Source: CAWATZ01 sp963784995 | GTDB taxonomy: Bacteria > Planctomycetota > Planctomycetia > Gemmatales > Gemmataceae | Assembly: GCA_963784995.1 (NCBI GenBank) | Contig: CAWATZ010000004.1 | Location: forward strand, 744,001-808,000 | Length of the DNA stretch: 64,000 nucleotides | Direction: 5' to 3' | Part shown: piece by piece, positions 26,391-34,296 of the stretch | Position numbering within the stretch: the first letter of the stretch is position 1 | Layout: each line of letters opens with the position of its first letter | Translations under genes and position numbers: made by a program | Notes under the pieces: model-generated | Told to the model about the DNA's origin: nothing | What the model saw: only the letters and a program-made list of their open reading frames with translations | Database searches by the model: none

Positions 26391-26959
26391 CTGCCTTCAT
26401 CCTTCGGTGAGAAGACCAGCTGCCGGGCCAGCTTGCGGAGGATGCGGCGGACACTGCCCTCGTGCAGTCCGGTGCGGTCGGCGATTTCCCGGAGCTGCAA
26501 CCCCTGCCGCTTCAGGAGCAGCACCTTGTGGTGGGCGGGAGGACACAGGGCCAGCATCTTGTCCCACAGGTCGGCGGCCTGGGCCAGTTCGCTGGGCCGG
26601 GGCTGGTTGGCCGAAGCCTGACCGGGGCCATTGTCGTGGAGCGGCTCCTCGCTCTCCAGGGCCGCCCGATAATGACGCAACCGGTCGCTTAACCGCCGGC
26701 GGGTCACTTTGACCAGAAAGGCTCGCAGTTGTTGGGTCGTGGCGAACTGCCAGCGGCCCGAGCCGAAGCCGCCCAGCAGGCTGGCCCAGACCGATTGCAC
26801 CACGTCCAGCGAATCCAGCTTGGTACGCAGCTGCCGGGGCATCTGCCGGCGGACCACCATGCGCAGGTAGGGCTGGTAGAGGGCGAAGACCTGCTCGATG
26901 GCCAGCGGGTCGCCGCTGCGCAGTTGCTCGAGAAGTCCTTCGATCGGATCCGTACTCAT
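26387..26959 (-). CDS. ECF-like RNA polymerase sigma factor
   Basis: 190 residues from the ATG at 26959, which overlaps the upstream stop as ATGA. Region 2 is seen as LYQPYLRMVVRRQMP and LDSLDVVQSVWASLL; region 4 as LCPPAHHKVLLLKRQGLQLREIADRTGLHEGSVRRILRKLA with its helix-turn-helix. This fits the planctomycete ECF group encoded next to Ser/Thr kinases, where phosphorylation may replace an anti-sigma factor. Its stop overlaps the kinase start, so the two proteins are likely made together. Confidence 0.88.
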   Translation of the reverse strand: MSTDPIEGLLEQLRSGDPLAIEQVFALYQPYLRMVVRRQMPRQLRTKLDSLDVVQSVWASLLGGFGSGRWQFATTQQLRAFLVKVTRRRLSDRLRHYRAALESEEPLHDNGPGQASANQPRPSELAQAADLWDKMLALCPPAHHKVLLLKRQGLQLREIADRTGLHEGSVRRILRKLARQLVFSPKDEGR

Positions 26960-27981
26960 GAATGACCCCGAGGGAGCGGAACAAGAAGGCGAGACCAGAA
27001 TTCCCACCGGGGCTCACCCGGTTTCTTGAGGCGCCAGCCGAGCATTTCCAGCGTCAGAGGGGCGACTGCCGTCAGCACCAGCCAGGGGGCCAGGCGCTCC
27101 AGCAAGGGCGAGGGGAAGACGTCCTGGCCCAGGCTCTCCAGCCGGGCAAAGAACTGGTCGGCCCCCAGGAACAGGGCCGACCAATCGACGGGCAGGGTGC
27201 CGCCCAGGATGCTCCCCGGACCGAGAACCAGGTCTGCCAGGTTCTGCCCAGAGGGCGAGCCGGGCTGCTCTTCGATCAGCCGATCCCCGGGGTTGTCCGC
27301 ATCCAGCTTGTCGATCAGGGCCGGGTCCTCGGTGGGGCTGTCCGCGCCCAGCAATTGCTGGGCGATGCGGATGTCACCTGGCCCCGTTGGTCCGGTCACA
27401 ACCGTCCCACCTGGGGCTGCCCCAGAAGCGCCGGACACCGGCACCATCAGGTCCGCCGGAGGAGACGACCCGGATGCCGGCGTGGGCATGCTGAGCGCCT
27501 GCGCTTTCACAACGGCCTGGACCTCGTTGGTTGACGGCTGGAGCGTTGCCGACGCGACAGTAGATGGACTGTGATCCGTGCTGGGGTAGTTGTAAGACTT
27601 TCCGGAGTTCTGGCCCGTCTGGTCCGAATAGGACCAGCCATACTGGGGGTTGCCGTACTCCGGCGTGGTGTTGCTTCCCTGGGAGGCATTAGGTCCCTGG
27701 TTCGAGTTGGACGGAGTCTTCGAGCTTCCTGAACTGGCATCGCCATCGACTCCTTCCGGATAATTAGATCCGGAATTGTATGGATTCGACTGCGAACTGC
27801 CATTACCGCCTTGTGGACCATTTTGTCCGGTAGTGGGATTCGTCGCGGAGGTGATCTGGGAAGTTGGCGTGTTGCCATACACGTTGGAAGTAGAGACAAC
27901 GGGGGCCACGGCGGCAAGGAGGAAGCGATCTTCGAGAACCTCCAGGATCAGCGGTGCTTTCGGCTTTGATGGTGGTCGCAT
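26956..27981 (-). CDS. Exported protein with planctomycete LEVLEDRFLLAA signal
   Basis: The N-terminus PLILEVLEDRFLLAA matches the planctomycete-type surface signal. Next come about 130 residues rich in Ser, Asn, Gly and Gln (probably disordered), a Pro/Ala part, and a C-terminal hydrophobic helix (LAPWLVLTAVAPLTLEMLGW) followed by basic residues. No enzyme domain is seen. It is the first gene of an operon with the sigma factor and kinase, coupled by an ATGA overlap. It could therefore be the envelope-side partner or regulator of the sigma factor; that is inference. Confidence 0.72.
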   Translation of the reverse strand: MRPPSKPKAPLILEVLEDRFLLAAVAPVVSTSNVYGNTPTSQITSATNPTTGQNGPQGGNGSSQSNPYNSGSNYPEGVDGDASSGSSKTPSNSNQGPNASQGSNTTPEYGNPQYGWSYSDQTGQNSGKSYNYPSTDHSPSTVASATLQPSTNEVQAVVKAQALSMPTPASGSSPPADLMVPVSGASGAAPGGTVVTGPTGPGDIRIAQQLLGADSPTEDPALIDKLDADNPGDRLIEEQPGSPSGQNLADLVLGPGSILGGTLPVDWSALFLGADQFFARLESLGQDVFPSPLLERLAPWLVLTAVAPLTLEMLGWRLKKPGEPRWEFWSRLLVPLPRGHS

Positions 27982-28349
27982 ACCCGGCCTCTTTCTCGCT
28001 CAAGGGATGAACTGGAAGAGAGCCTTGGACGTTCGTTGTTACCAGGGCAACAGCTTGGGGGAATCGGGGCTACGGATTGATTCAGTGTCCTTAGTATTAG
28101 CACCCCGGAAAAAAAAAGCAAGCCTCGACCGCCTGGACGGTTCGCGGAACCGAGCTTTTGCTGAAAAAACGGTGGTTTTGTCACACTTTTTCCTGCGCCC
28201 CGGATTCATTTCGCGCTGCCCGCGCCCGCTTTTGCGAGTTTCTTCCGATTCTTCTTGCAGAGGCCGCACGACCAGTCCGCGCGGCAACGAGAACCGTGCG
28301 CGCATCCACCAAGCAGGAAGGCGCGTTGGCGATTGATTCGAGTACGCCG
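27982..28349. other. Divergent promoter region, 368 bp
   Basis: Between the surface-protein operon (minus) and the Rrf2 gene (plus). It is locally AT-richer, with an A9 run near 28108-28116 and TTAGTATTAG near 28090. No gene is supported. Rrf2 proteins often bind near their own promoters, but I cannot identify an operator. Confidence 0.5.
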
Positions 28350-28832
28350 ATGTTATCGCAAAGTGCTGAATACGCCTTACGGGCTGTGGTCCACCTGGCT
28401 TCCGTGGCACCGGCCCCCCGAACCACGGAGCAACTGGCAGCCGCGGTCCACGTACCGCAAGCCTACCTGGCGAAATTATTGCATCGTCTGGTCCAGGAGC
28501 AGGTTGTGCGCTCCCAGCGCGGCATCGGCGGCGGCTTCACGCTGGCCCGGCCCGCGGAGGAGTTGACGATCCTGATGGTGGTCAACAGCGTGGCGCCGCT
28601 GCGCCGGAGCAGTTTCGGCTCGCTGCAACTGGCCGGCGAAGGCATTCAGCTGGACCGGCTGCAAGAACGGCTCGACCGGGCCCTGGCGCTGGTCGAGGAG
28701 GTCTTTGCCACGACCACCCTGGCGGAGGTGGTGGCACCGCCGCGGAATGGCCACTGCGAAAAGGCGCCCTTGCTGCATGAGGGTTTCGGCAACGAAACGG
28801 AAGGACAGGACACGTGCTGTCCGGGAAAGTGA
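28350..28832 (+). CDS. Rrf2 family transcriptional regulator
   Basis: The ATG at 28350 gives MLSQSAEYALRAVVHLA, the standard Rrf2 opening; the open frame upstream has no family similarity. The winged helix includes TTEQLAAAVHVPQAYLAKLLHRLVQEQVVRSQRGIGGGFTLARP. Rrf2 proteins often hold an Fe-S cluster with three Cys in a central loop. Here Cys occur only near the C-terminus (NGHCEKAPL and DTCCPGK), so cluster binding is not assured. It sits alone between two divergently arranged neighbours. Confidence 0.88.
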   Translation: MLSQSAEYALRAVVHLASVAPAPRTTEQLAAAVHVPQAYLAKLLHRLVQEQVVRSQRGIGGGFTLARPAEELTILMVVNSVAPLRRSSFGSLQLAGEGIQLDRLQERLDRALALVEEVFATTTLAEVVAPPRNGHCEKAPLLHEGFGNETEGQDTCCPGK

Positions 28833-28877
28833 GCGGCTGGCCGTGCGAGCTACTGACCTCCCAGACTCCTGCGCTAT

Positions 28878-28911
28878 AAGCCACCTGTACAGGCAATGGC
28901 GCAGGTGGCTT
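28878..28911 (+). terminator. Hairpin after the Rrf2 gene
   Basis: AAGCCACCTG (28878-28887) pairs perfectly with CAGGTGGCTT (28902-28911) across a 14-nt loop, 46 bp past the Rrf2 stop. There is no U-tract, so termination is only probable. Confidence 0.45.
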
Positions 28912-29096
28912 GCCAACGGCTGAGAGCGATCGTTCTTCTTCCACGGCGTAACGCCGCAGCAAACGCTACCTCCCCACGACCGGCCGCTTCCCGATACCTT
29001 AAACCGTTTGTCTGGATTGTTCAAGGAGAAACGCCGTCGCAGGAAGCGATTGTCCCTCTCGATTGTGGCAGGGAGGCCGAGCCATGCACGAGGTTT

Positions 29097-29181
29097 CTGA
29101 GCCGCGCACGCAGCGCAGCGGAGTAAGCGGTCCGGGTGCCCGCAGGGCCGCTTACTCCGCTGCGCTGCGTGCGCGGCTCAG
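29097..29181. repeat. Family A inverted repeat, copy 4
   Basis: Perfect 34-bp arms (29097-29130 and 29148-29181) with the same core as at 9122 and 17224. As with copies 1-3, it lies at the ends of converging genes. Confidence 0.95.
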
Positions 29182-29201
29182 CAGCTTCGGCGCTGCTCCA
29201 C

Positions 29202-29972
29202 TCACAGTTCCGCGGCGAGACAATCCCACAGGGCCAGGCGGACTTCCAGGGCCTTGCGAGCCGTCTCCTCGGCTTCGCGCCACAGGCCAGGCGAATCCCC
29301 GCACAGGCGCCGCATCAGGGCCAGCGACATGGGACCATGCCGCTCGCCGTCGTGCTGGACGTGCAGGTTCAGATAGAGCAGGAACAGCGACCAGTGCTGG
29401 CTATCCTGCTTGGCCAGGCTGCGGACCATCGCGGTGAACATGGCCGGGATGACGTCCTCCCGCCCATAGGTGAAGGCTGCGGCGATGCGGTGCGTCTCGC
29501 CGCAGCGGGCCACTTCCAGGGTGTAGGCCACGAAGTCGCGGGCCCCGCGCGGGAAGTCGCGCCGGGTGAGCATTTCCTCGATCGAGGCCCCGTGCCGCAG
29601 CGTCCCCAGCAAGCGCAGGATCGGGCCGGTGTCCGCCTGGCACTGCGTCATGGCTCGCAGGTACAGCTCGAAATGCGACAGATAGCTCCCGTCCGGCAGA
29701 GCGTCGCTCTCCTCGTCCAGGACAATCTCGTTGATCAGGCGGCGCGACTCCGCGTCGGGAGTCGGCAGCCAGGGCACGTCCACACAGGTCAGCTCTCGCT
29801 GCAGGGCCTTGAGCAGAGACATGAAATCCCACACACAGAAGACGTGGCTCCGCATGAAGCGGCGCAGGGATTCCTCGTCGCGGACAGTCCGGTAGATCGG
29901 ATGGTCCATCAGCCGGGTGACGAGGTCGTCAACAAACACGCTGTGCGCGGGGGTTCGGGCTTGCACGATCAT
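29202..29972 (-). CDS. DUF3050 family protein (haem-oxygenase-like fold)
   Basis: The ATG at 29972 (MIVQARTPAHSVFVDDLVTRLMDHPIY) follows AAGAGGA and matches the usual family start; the longer frame upstream is unlikely. Landmarks are HPIYRTVRDEESLRRFMRSHVFCVWDFMSLLKALQREL, WLPTPDAESRRLINEIVLDEESD and SHFELYLRAM. DUF3050 proteins are predicted helical, haem-oxygenase-like and may bind a di-metal site through His/Glu. The substrate is unknown. Confidence 0.82.
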   Translation of the reverse strand: MIVQARTPAHSVFVDDLVTRLMDHPIYRTVRDEESLRRFMRSHVFCVWDFMSLLKALQRELTCVDVPWLPTPDAESRRLINEIVLDEESDALPDGSYLSHFELYLRAMTQCQADTGPILRLLGTLRHGASIEEMLTRRDFPRGARDFVAYTLEVARCGETHRIAAAFTYGREDVIPAMFTAMVRSLAKQDSQHWSLFLLYLNLHVQHDGERHGPMSLALMRRLCGDSPGLWREAEETARKALEVRLALWDCLAAEL

Positions 29973-30169
29973 CAAAGGAGTCCTCTTGTTACGATTCATC
30001 CGCGGCGCCACCTGGCAGTCTCGCGCGGCCTCGCAGACATCGTTAGTTATAGGGGCCCCAACGCTGTCAACAACGTCACGGCGCATTTCGGAGGGCCTCT
30101 TGTTCCGTCGCCGGCCGGCTGGCATAATGGTCTGTCGTGGCGCGTTTCCCGCTCGCTCCGAGATTGCCC

Positions 30170-31396
30170 ATGGATGTCACGTTAACCATCGCGGCTGGCC
30201 CAGGTAAGGGAAAGGTGTTCTCGTTTCGGGAACACGAAACGTTTTTGGTGGGCCGTTCCAAACATTGCCATTTCCAGCTGCCGCCCGGGGACCGTTATTG
30301 CTCGCGGATTCATTTCCTGGTGGAGCTGAATCCGCCCCTGTGCCGGCTGGTGGACATGGGCAGCAACAACGGCACCTTTGTCAACGAGCAGAGGGTCACG
30401 TCGGCGGAGCTGAAACATGGAGACAAGATCCGCGCCGGTCGAAGCCTCCTCTGGGTCCAGGTGCGGGCAGACGAGCCGGCCGCTGCTCCAGAGGATCCCA
30501 GCACGCGATTGTACGTCCCGGCGAACGGGGAGGAACGGGCTGGCGAACTGCCTCGGGTGCCCGGCTACCAGACGATCCGCAGGCTGGGTCAGGGAGGCAT
30601 GGGCGTCGTTTACCAGGCGGTGCGTGTCGCGGATGGCCAGGCCGTGGTGATCAAGATGATCCTTCCCGCGGTGAGAGGCAGCTGGAACAAGATCGAGCGG
30701 TTCCTGCGCGAGGCGGAGATCCTCCGCCAGCTGCATCACCCCCACGTGGTGTCCTTCCTGGAAATGGGCCAGGTGGGCGAGGAGTTGTATTTCGTGATGG
30801 ACTACGTGCCCGGCTGCGACGCCGGCCAGCTGGTCCGGCAGCAGGGGCCGCTGGCTGTGCCGAGGGCCGTGGCCCTGGCTTGCCAGCTTCTGGAGGCGCT
30901 GGAATACGCTCACGGGCAGAAGTTTGTCCACCGGGACGTCAAGCCTTCCAACCTGCTGCTCCGCGAGGAAGGCGGCTGGCAGCAGTGCAGCCTGGCCGAT
31001 TTTGGGCTGGCCCGGATCTACCACGCCTCGACCCTCAGCGGGCTGACCCTGACCGGAGACGTCGGCGGCTCCATGGGTTACGCGGCCCCCGAGCAACTCG
31101 TCAACTTCCGCGAGGCCCTGCCCCCGGCGGACCAGTACGGTGCGGCCGCCACGCTCTATTACCTGCTGACCGGCCGGCCGCCCTATGACCTGCCCACCCA
31201 GATCTACGAGCAATTCAAGATGCTGCTGCACCAGGATCCAGTCCCGATCGAGAAGCGCCGGCCCGACTTACCGGCTCCCCTGGTGCAGATCATCCACCGG
31301 GCCCTGGCTCGCTTGCCGGAAAAGCGCTTTGCCGGCGTGGCCGAGTTCCGCAGGGCGCTGCTGCCCTGCGTGGCTGGTGCCTCGGGAGAGCGCTGA
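30170..31396 (+). CDS. FHA-Ser/Thr protein kinase
   Basis: 408 residues from the ATG at 30170. Residues 1-95 are an FHA domain (LVGRSKHCHFQLP, SRIHF, MGSNNGTFVN). Residues 125-395 are a full kinase: LGQGGMGVVYQA, VVIKMI, FVHRDVKPSNLLL, LADFGLARI, YAAPEQ. All catalytic residues are present. There is no membrane segment, unlike the other kinases here, so it is likely cytosolic. Its own FHA domain may bind phosphorylated partners or itself. Confidence 0.92.
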   Translation: MDVTLTIAAGPGKGKVFSFREHETFLVGRSKHCHFQLPPGDRYCSRIHFLVELNPPLCRLVDMGSNNGTFVNEQRVTSAELKHGDKIRAGRSLLWVQVRADEPAAAPEDPSTRLYVPANGEERAGELPRVPGYQTIRRLGQGGMGVVYQAVRVADGQAVVIKMILPAVRGSWNKIERFLREAEILRQLHHPHVVSFLEMGQVGEELYFVMDYVPGCDAGQLVRQQGPLAVPRAVALACQLLEALEYAHGQKFVHRDVKPSNLLLREEGGWQQCSLADFGLARIYHASTLSGLTLTGDVGGSMGYAAPEQLVNFREALPPADQYGAAATLYYLLTGRPPYDLPTQIYEQFKMLLHQDPVPIEKRRPDLPAPLVQIIHRALARLPEKRFAGVAEFRRALLPCVAGASGER

Positions 31397-31400
31397 CGAT

Positions 31401-34100
31401 TCAACGACCGCCGCTGCAGGCTGCCGCAAGGGCAAGGCATTGGGTCCTTCTCGCGTGGGAAGGCGCCAGGAGGGCCGCTCGCTGATACAGCTGGGCGGCT
31501 TCCTTGAACCGCCTCCCTTGCTGAAAGAGTTCCGCCTCACTTAAGACCTGTTTAAACTGCAAGCAAGCCGCGGGGATCTTTTGCTGCAACTGGGCCACTT
31601 CCTGGTTCGCCGCGGGAGTCTTTACCAGACGGGCCCATTCCTGCAGAGGCACAAGGGCGTCTTCAAAGAGCCCTTGCGTCTGGAGGATCTGCGCCTGGGT
31701 GTGCAATTGTTGGACCCGGTTCGTCTCTTGCGGGATCGGAACCGGCGCAACCTCGAGGAGCACCGCGGGAATCCCAGGCTGGCTACCTCCGCTGGGCCCT
31801 GGCTTGGCGCCTTGCTGGTTGGCTTCATCGACTTTCTTCTTCCATCTCGCATCCTTGCCATCCCAGGCCAGAACGGCATTGGCCAGTTTCATGGCTTTGT
31901 CAAACTGCTTTGCTTTCACAGCGGTCTTCCAGGCCTCCTCGCTCGCTTGCTTCAGCAGCGTCAGGGCTGTTTTCCAGTCCGCCGCACCGACGTTCAGCGC
32001 CTGGATCGCGAGGGCAATGGCGTCGTCATACTTCTTTTTCTGAAACGACTGATTCCCCTGGGCGACAAGGCCGTCGCACTCGGCTTGCTTCTTCTTCTTG
32101 TCCCATTGGACATCCGCGGGGTCCCGGAGCAGTACAGCTTTGGCCAGCGCCAGGGCCTTGTCAAACTGTTTGGCTGTCATGGCGGCCTGATAGACAGGCG
32201 AACTGGCCTCCTTCAGCAGCGCCAGGGCTTTTTTCGGGTCCGCCGCACCGAGATCCAGCGCCTTCGTCGCCAGGTTGAGGGCGGCGTCCGGTTTCTTGTT
32301 CTGGAGCGCCTGATTCCCCTCGGCGACCAGCGTGTCGCATTCCTCTTGCCGGATCGAGCCCAGGACGGCCTGCAGCAGAGGCTCGGCTTGCCGAGCTTCG
32401 GGCTTCAGCAGACCCTCCGCGACCAGGACCGGCTCCCATTTGAGGGCCTCTCCCAGGGCGTTCTGTGCGTCCTTCCACTGCTTGTTCGCCGCCGCTTTTT
32501 TCCCCTCCGCCAGTGCCGTCTCATAGTTCTTGAGCTGCCGCGCTTTCTCCTGTCTGTCCTCTTCTTGCAGGATTTGCGCATCCAGAAGGCGGAACGAGGC
32601 CAGCCCTTGCTCAATCTCATCGAGCGCGAGGAAGCAAAGGGTGTCTTCAAAGATTGAGATGGCTTCGGCGAAGTCCTTTTTCTTCAGTGCTTCCTCGCCG
32701 CGCTGCATCTCCCTGGCAAAGAGGTCCGCCCAGGGCGGCTCCGCCGGTTTGGCTGGCGGGACCGCCACGTCAGGCTTTTGTTGCGGATCGGGTTGTTTCG
32801 GGTGGTCGGGTGCTGGGAGGACAGCAACCGGTTTCGGAGAAACCCGCGCGACGCCTTCCGGCGGCGTAGTCCTGGTGAACTGCAACCCAACCAGGACGGC
32901 GACCAGGACGCACGCCAGGCCCCCGGCGGTCAAACTCGCGACCAGGAACGGAGTGGACCGGGCAGGCCGACGAACCGGAGGTGGCAGAGCCAGCATTCGT
33001 TCCAGTTCCGGATCGCAGCCCGTCTCCTCCCAGCGGCGCAGGTCGTCCGCCAGTTCCTGGCAAGTGGGATAGCGGTCGCCCGGCTGCTTGGACATGGCCT
33101 TCAGGCAGATGCGTTCCAGCTCCTCCGGGATGTCGGGGTTGCGCTGGCTCGGTGGTGCCGGCGCCGTTTCCACGGCGTGGAACAGAACCAGTTCGACCGG
33201 GCCGGTGAATGGGGGGTGCCCGCAGAGCAGCTCGTACAGGACCACGCCGAGGCTGTACTGATCGCTGGCCGGCTTGGCCTCGGCGGCCTGACCGGCGGCG
33301 TGTTCGGGGGCCATGTAGGCGGGCGTTCCCAGGATCGCCCCCAGACGCGTGAGTTTCTGCGCCACGGTGGGGCGGTGGGCCAGCCCGAAATCCGACAAAT
33401 AGGGCTGATCCCTGTCATCGACCAGGATGTTGGCCGGCTTGACGTCGCGATGCACGATCCCGGACCGGTGGGCGCAGGCGAGGGCCTCGGCGATCTTCCC
33501 GACGATCCGGGCCGCCCGGCGGCACTCGACCGGCCCGCCGTCGCAGCAATCGGCCAGGGTCTGCCCAGCAATCAAGGCGGAGGCGATGTAGGACTGCCCG
33601 TCGGCCTGGCCTGCTTCGTGGATCGGAACGATGTGCGGATGCAGCAGCCGGGCTGCCGCACGGGCCTCGCGCAGGAACCGCTCCACTTGCTGCGGGGTCT
33701 GGATTTGCTCCGGCCGGGGCACCTTCAGGGCTATTTCGCGATCCAGTTGCGGATCGTAGGCCCGATACACGGTGCCAAAGGCCCCCGAGCCCAGCTGCGC
33801 TCGAATGACAAAGCGACCGATCCGTTCCGGAACGACCGGCCGGGGAGCCGGCGCCGCCTGCACCCCGGGCCCTTCGAGGACCGAAGGAGTCAGAAACCAG
33901 TCCACCGTTTGTACCTGGGCCGGCTCGTCTGTGGTGGCCCGGGCACTTTCCGAGGTCTCCGGTGGCTGCTCTTCCGCGGCAACGGGAAATGTCTGGCCGC
34001 ACTGGGGACAGCGAACCTTGCGGCCCCGGTAGTGCGCCGGAACCAAACCACTCCGATTGCAAGTGGGATTGGGACAGCAGGCGCGGATGGAACTGGGCAT
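31401..34100 (-). CDS. Ser/Thr kinase with N-terminal zinc ribbon and helical repeats
   Basis: The ATG at 34100 starts MPSSIRACCPNPTCNRSG. The first 40 residues carry CCPNPTC and VRCPQCGQTF, a zinc-ribbon-like pair often found before planctomycete kinases. The kinase (about 105-370) is complete: LGSGAFGTVYRA, IALKVP, IVHRDVKPANILV, LSDFGLA, YMAPEH. A membrane helix (FLVASLTAGGLACVLVAVLVG) leads to about 430 residues with TPR-like alpha repeats (AALNLATKALDLGAADPKKALALLKEA occurs in two similar versions). It ends 4 bp from the converging FHA-kinase. Confidence 0.9.
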   Translation of the reverse strand: MPSSIRACCPNPTCNRSGLVPAHYRGRKVRCPQCGQTFPVAAEEQPPETSESARATTDEPAQVQTVDWFLTPSVLEGPGVQAAPAPRPVVPERIGRFVIRAQLGSGAFGTVYRAYDPQLDREIALKVPRPEQIQTPQQVERFLREARAAARLLHPHIVPIHEAGQADGQSYIASALIAGQTLADCCDGGPVECRRAARIVGKIAEALACAHRSGIVHRDVKPANILVDDRDQPYLSDFGLAHRPTVAQKLTRLGAILGTPAYMAPEHAAGQAAEAKPASDQYSLGVVLYELLCGHPPFTGPVELVLFHAVETAPAPPSQRNPDIPEELERICLKAMSKQPGDRYPTCQELADDLRRWEETGCDPELERMLALPPPVRRPARSTPFLVASLTAGGLACVLVAVLVGLQFTRTTPPEGVARVSPKPVAVLPAPDHPKQPDPQQKPDVAVPPAKPAEPPWADLFAREMQRGEEALKKKDFAEAISIFEDTLCFLALDEIEQGLASFRLLDAQILQEEDRQEKARQLKNYETALAEGKKAAANKQWKDAQNALGEALKWEPVLVAEGLLKPEARQAEPLLQAVLGSIRQEECDTLVAEGNQALQNKKPDAALNLATKALDLGAADPKKALALLKEASSPVYQAAMTAKQFDKALALAKAVLLRDPADVQWDKKKKQAECDGLVAQGNQSFQKKKYDDAIALAIQALNVGAADWKTALTLLKQASEEAWKTAVKAKQFDKAMKLANAVLAWDGKDARWKKKVDEANQQGAKPGPSGGSQPGIPAVLLEVAPVPIPQETNRVQQLHTQAQILQTQGLFEDALVPLQEWARLVKTPAANQEVAQLQQKIPAACLQFKQVLSEAELFQQGRRFKEAAQLYQRAALLAPSHARRTQCLALAAACSGGR

Positions 34101-34296
34101 GGGCAGCTCACAAAAGAAGTAATGGCGAACCCCTGGGCGTGGAGCCTGCCTGGACGAATTCGGGTATCGTAACTGTGTCCAGGTCACCCGTCAACAAAAA
34201 CCTGGCAAGAAAACCGATTGTGGCAGCAGTCCGTCTGGATATACAATGACAGACGTGACAGTGCGCGGCGAACAATCCTCCTTCAAGGAGCGGAAC

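Larger units (their letters stand above)
28833..29201. other. Intergenic region between converging genes
   Basis: 369 bp between Rrf2 and the DUF3050 gene. It holds the hairpin at 28878 and a family A inverted repeat at 29097-29181. No gene is supported. Confidence 0.5.

Noticed and set aside
28190..28349. N-terminal extension of the Rrf2 regulator from upstream in-frame ATG
   Set aside because: The upstream part has no family similarity; MLSQSAEYALRAVVHLA at 28350 is the standard Rrf2 start.
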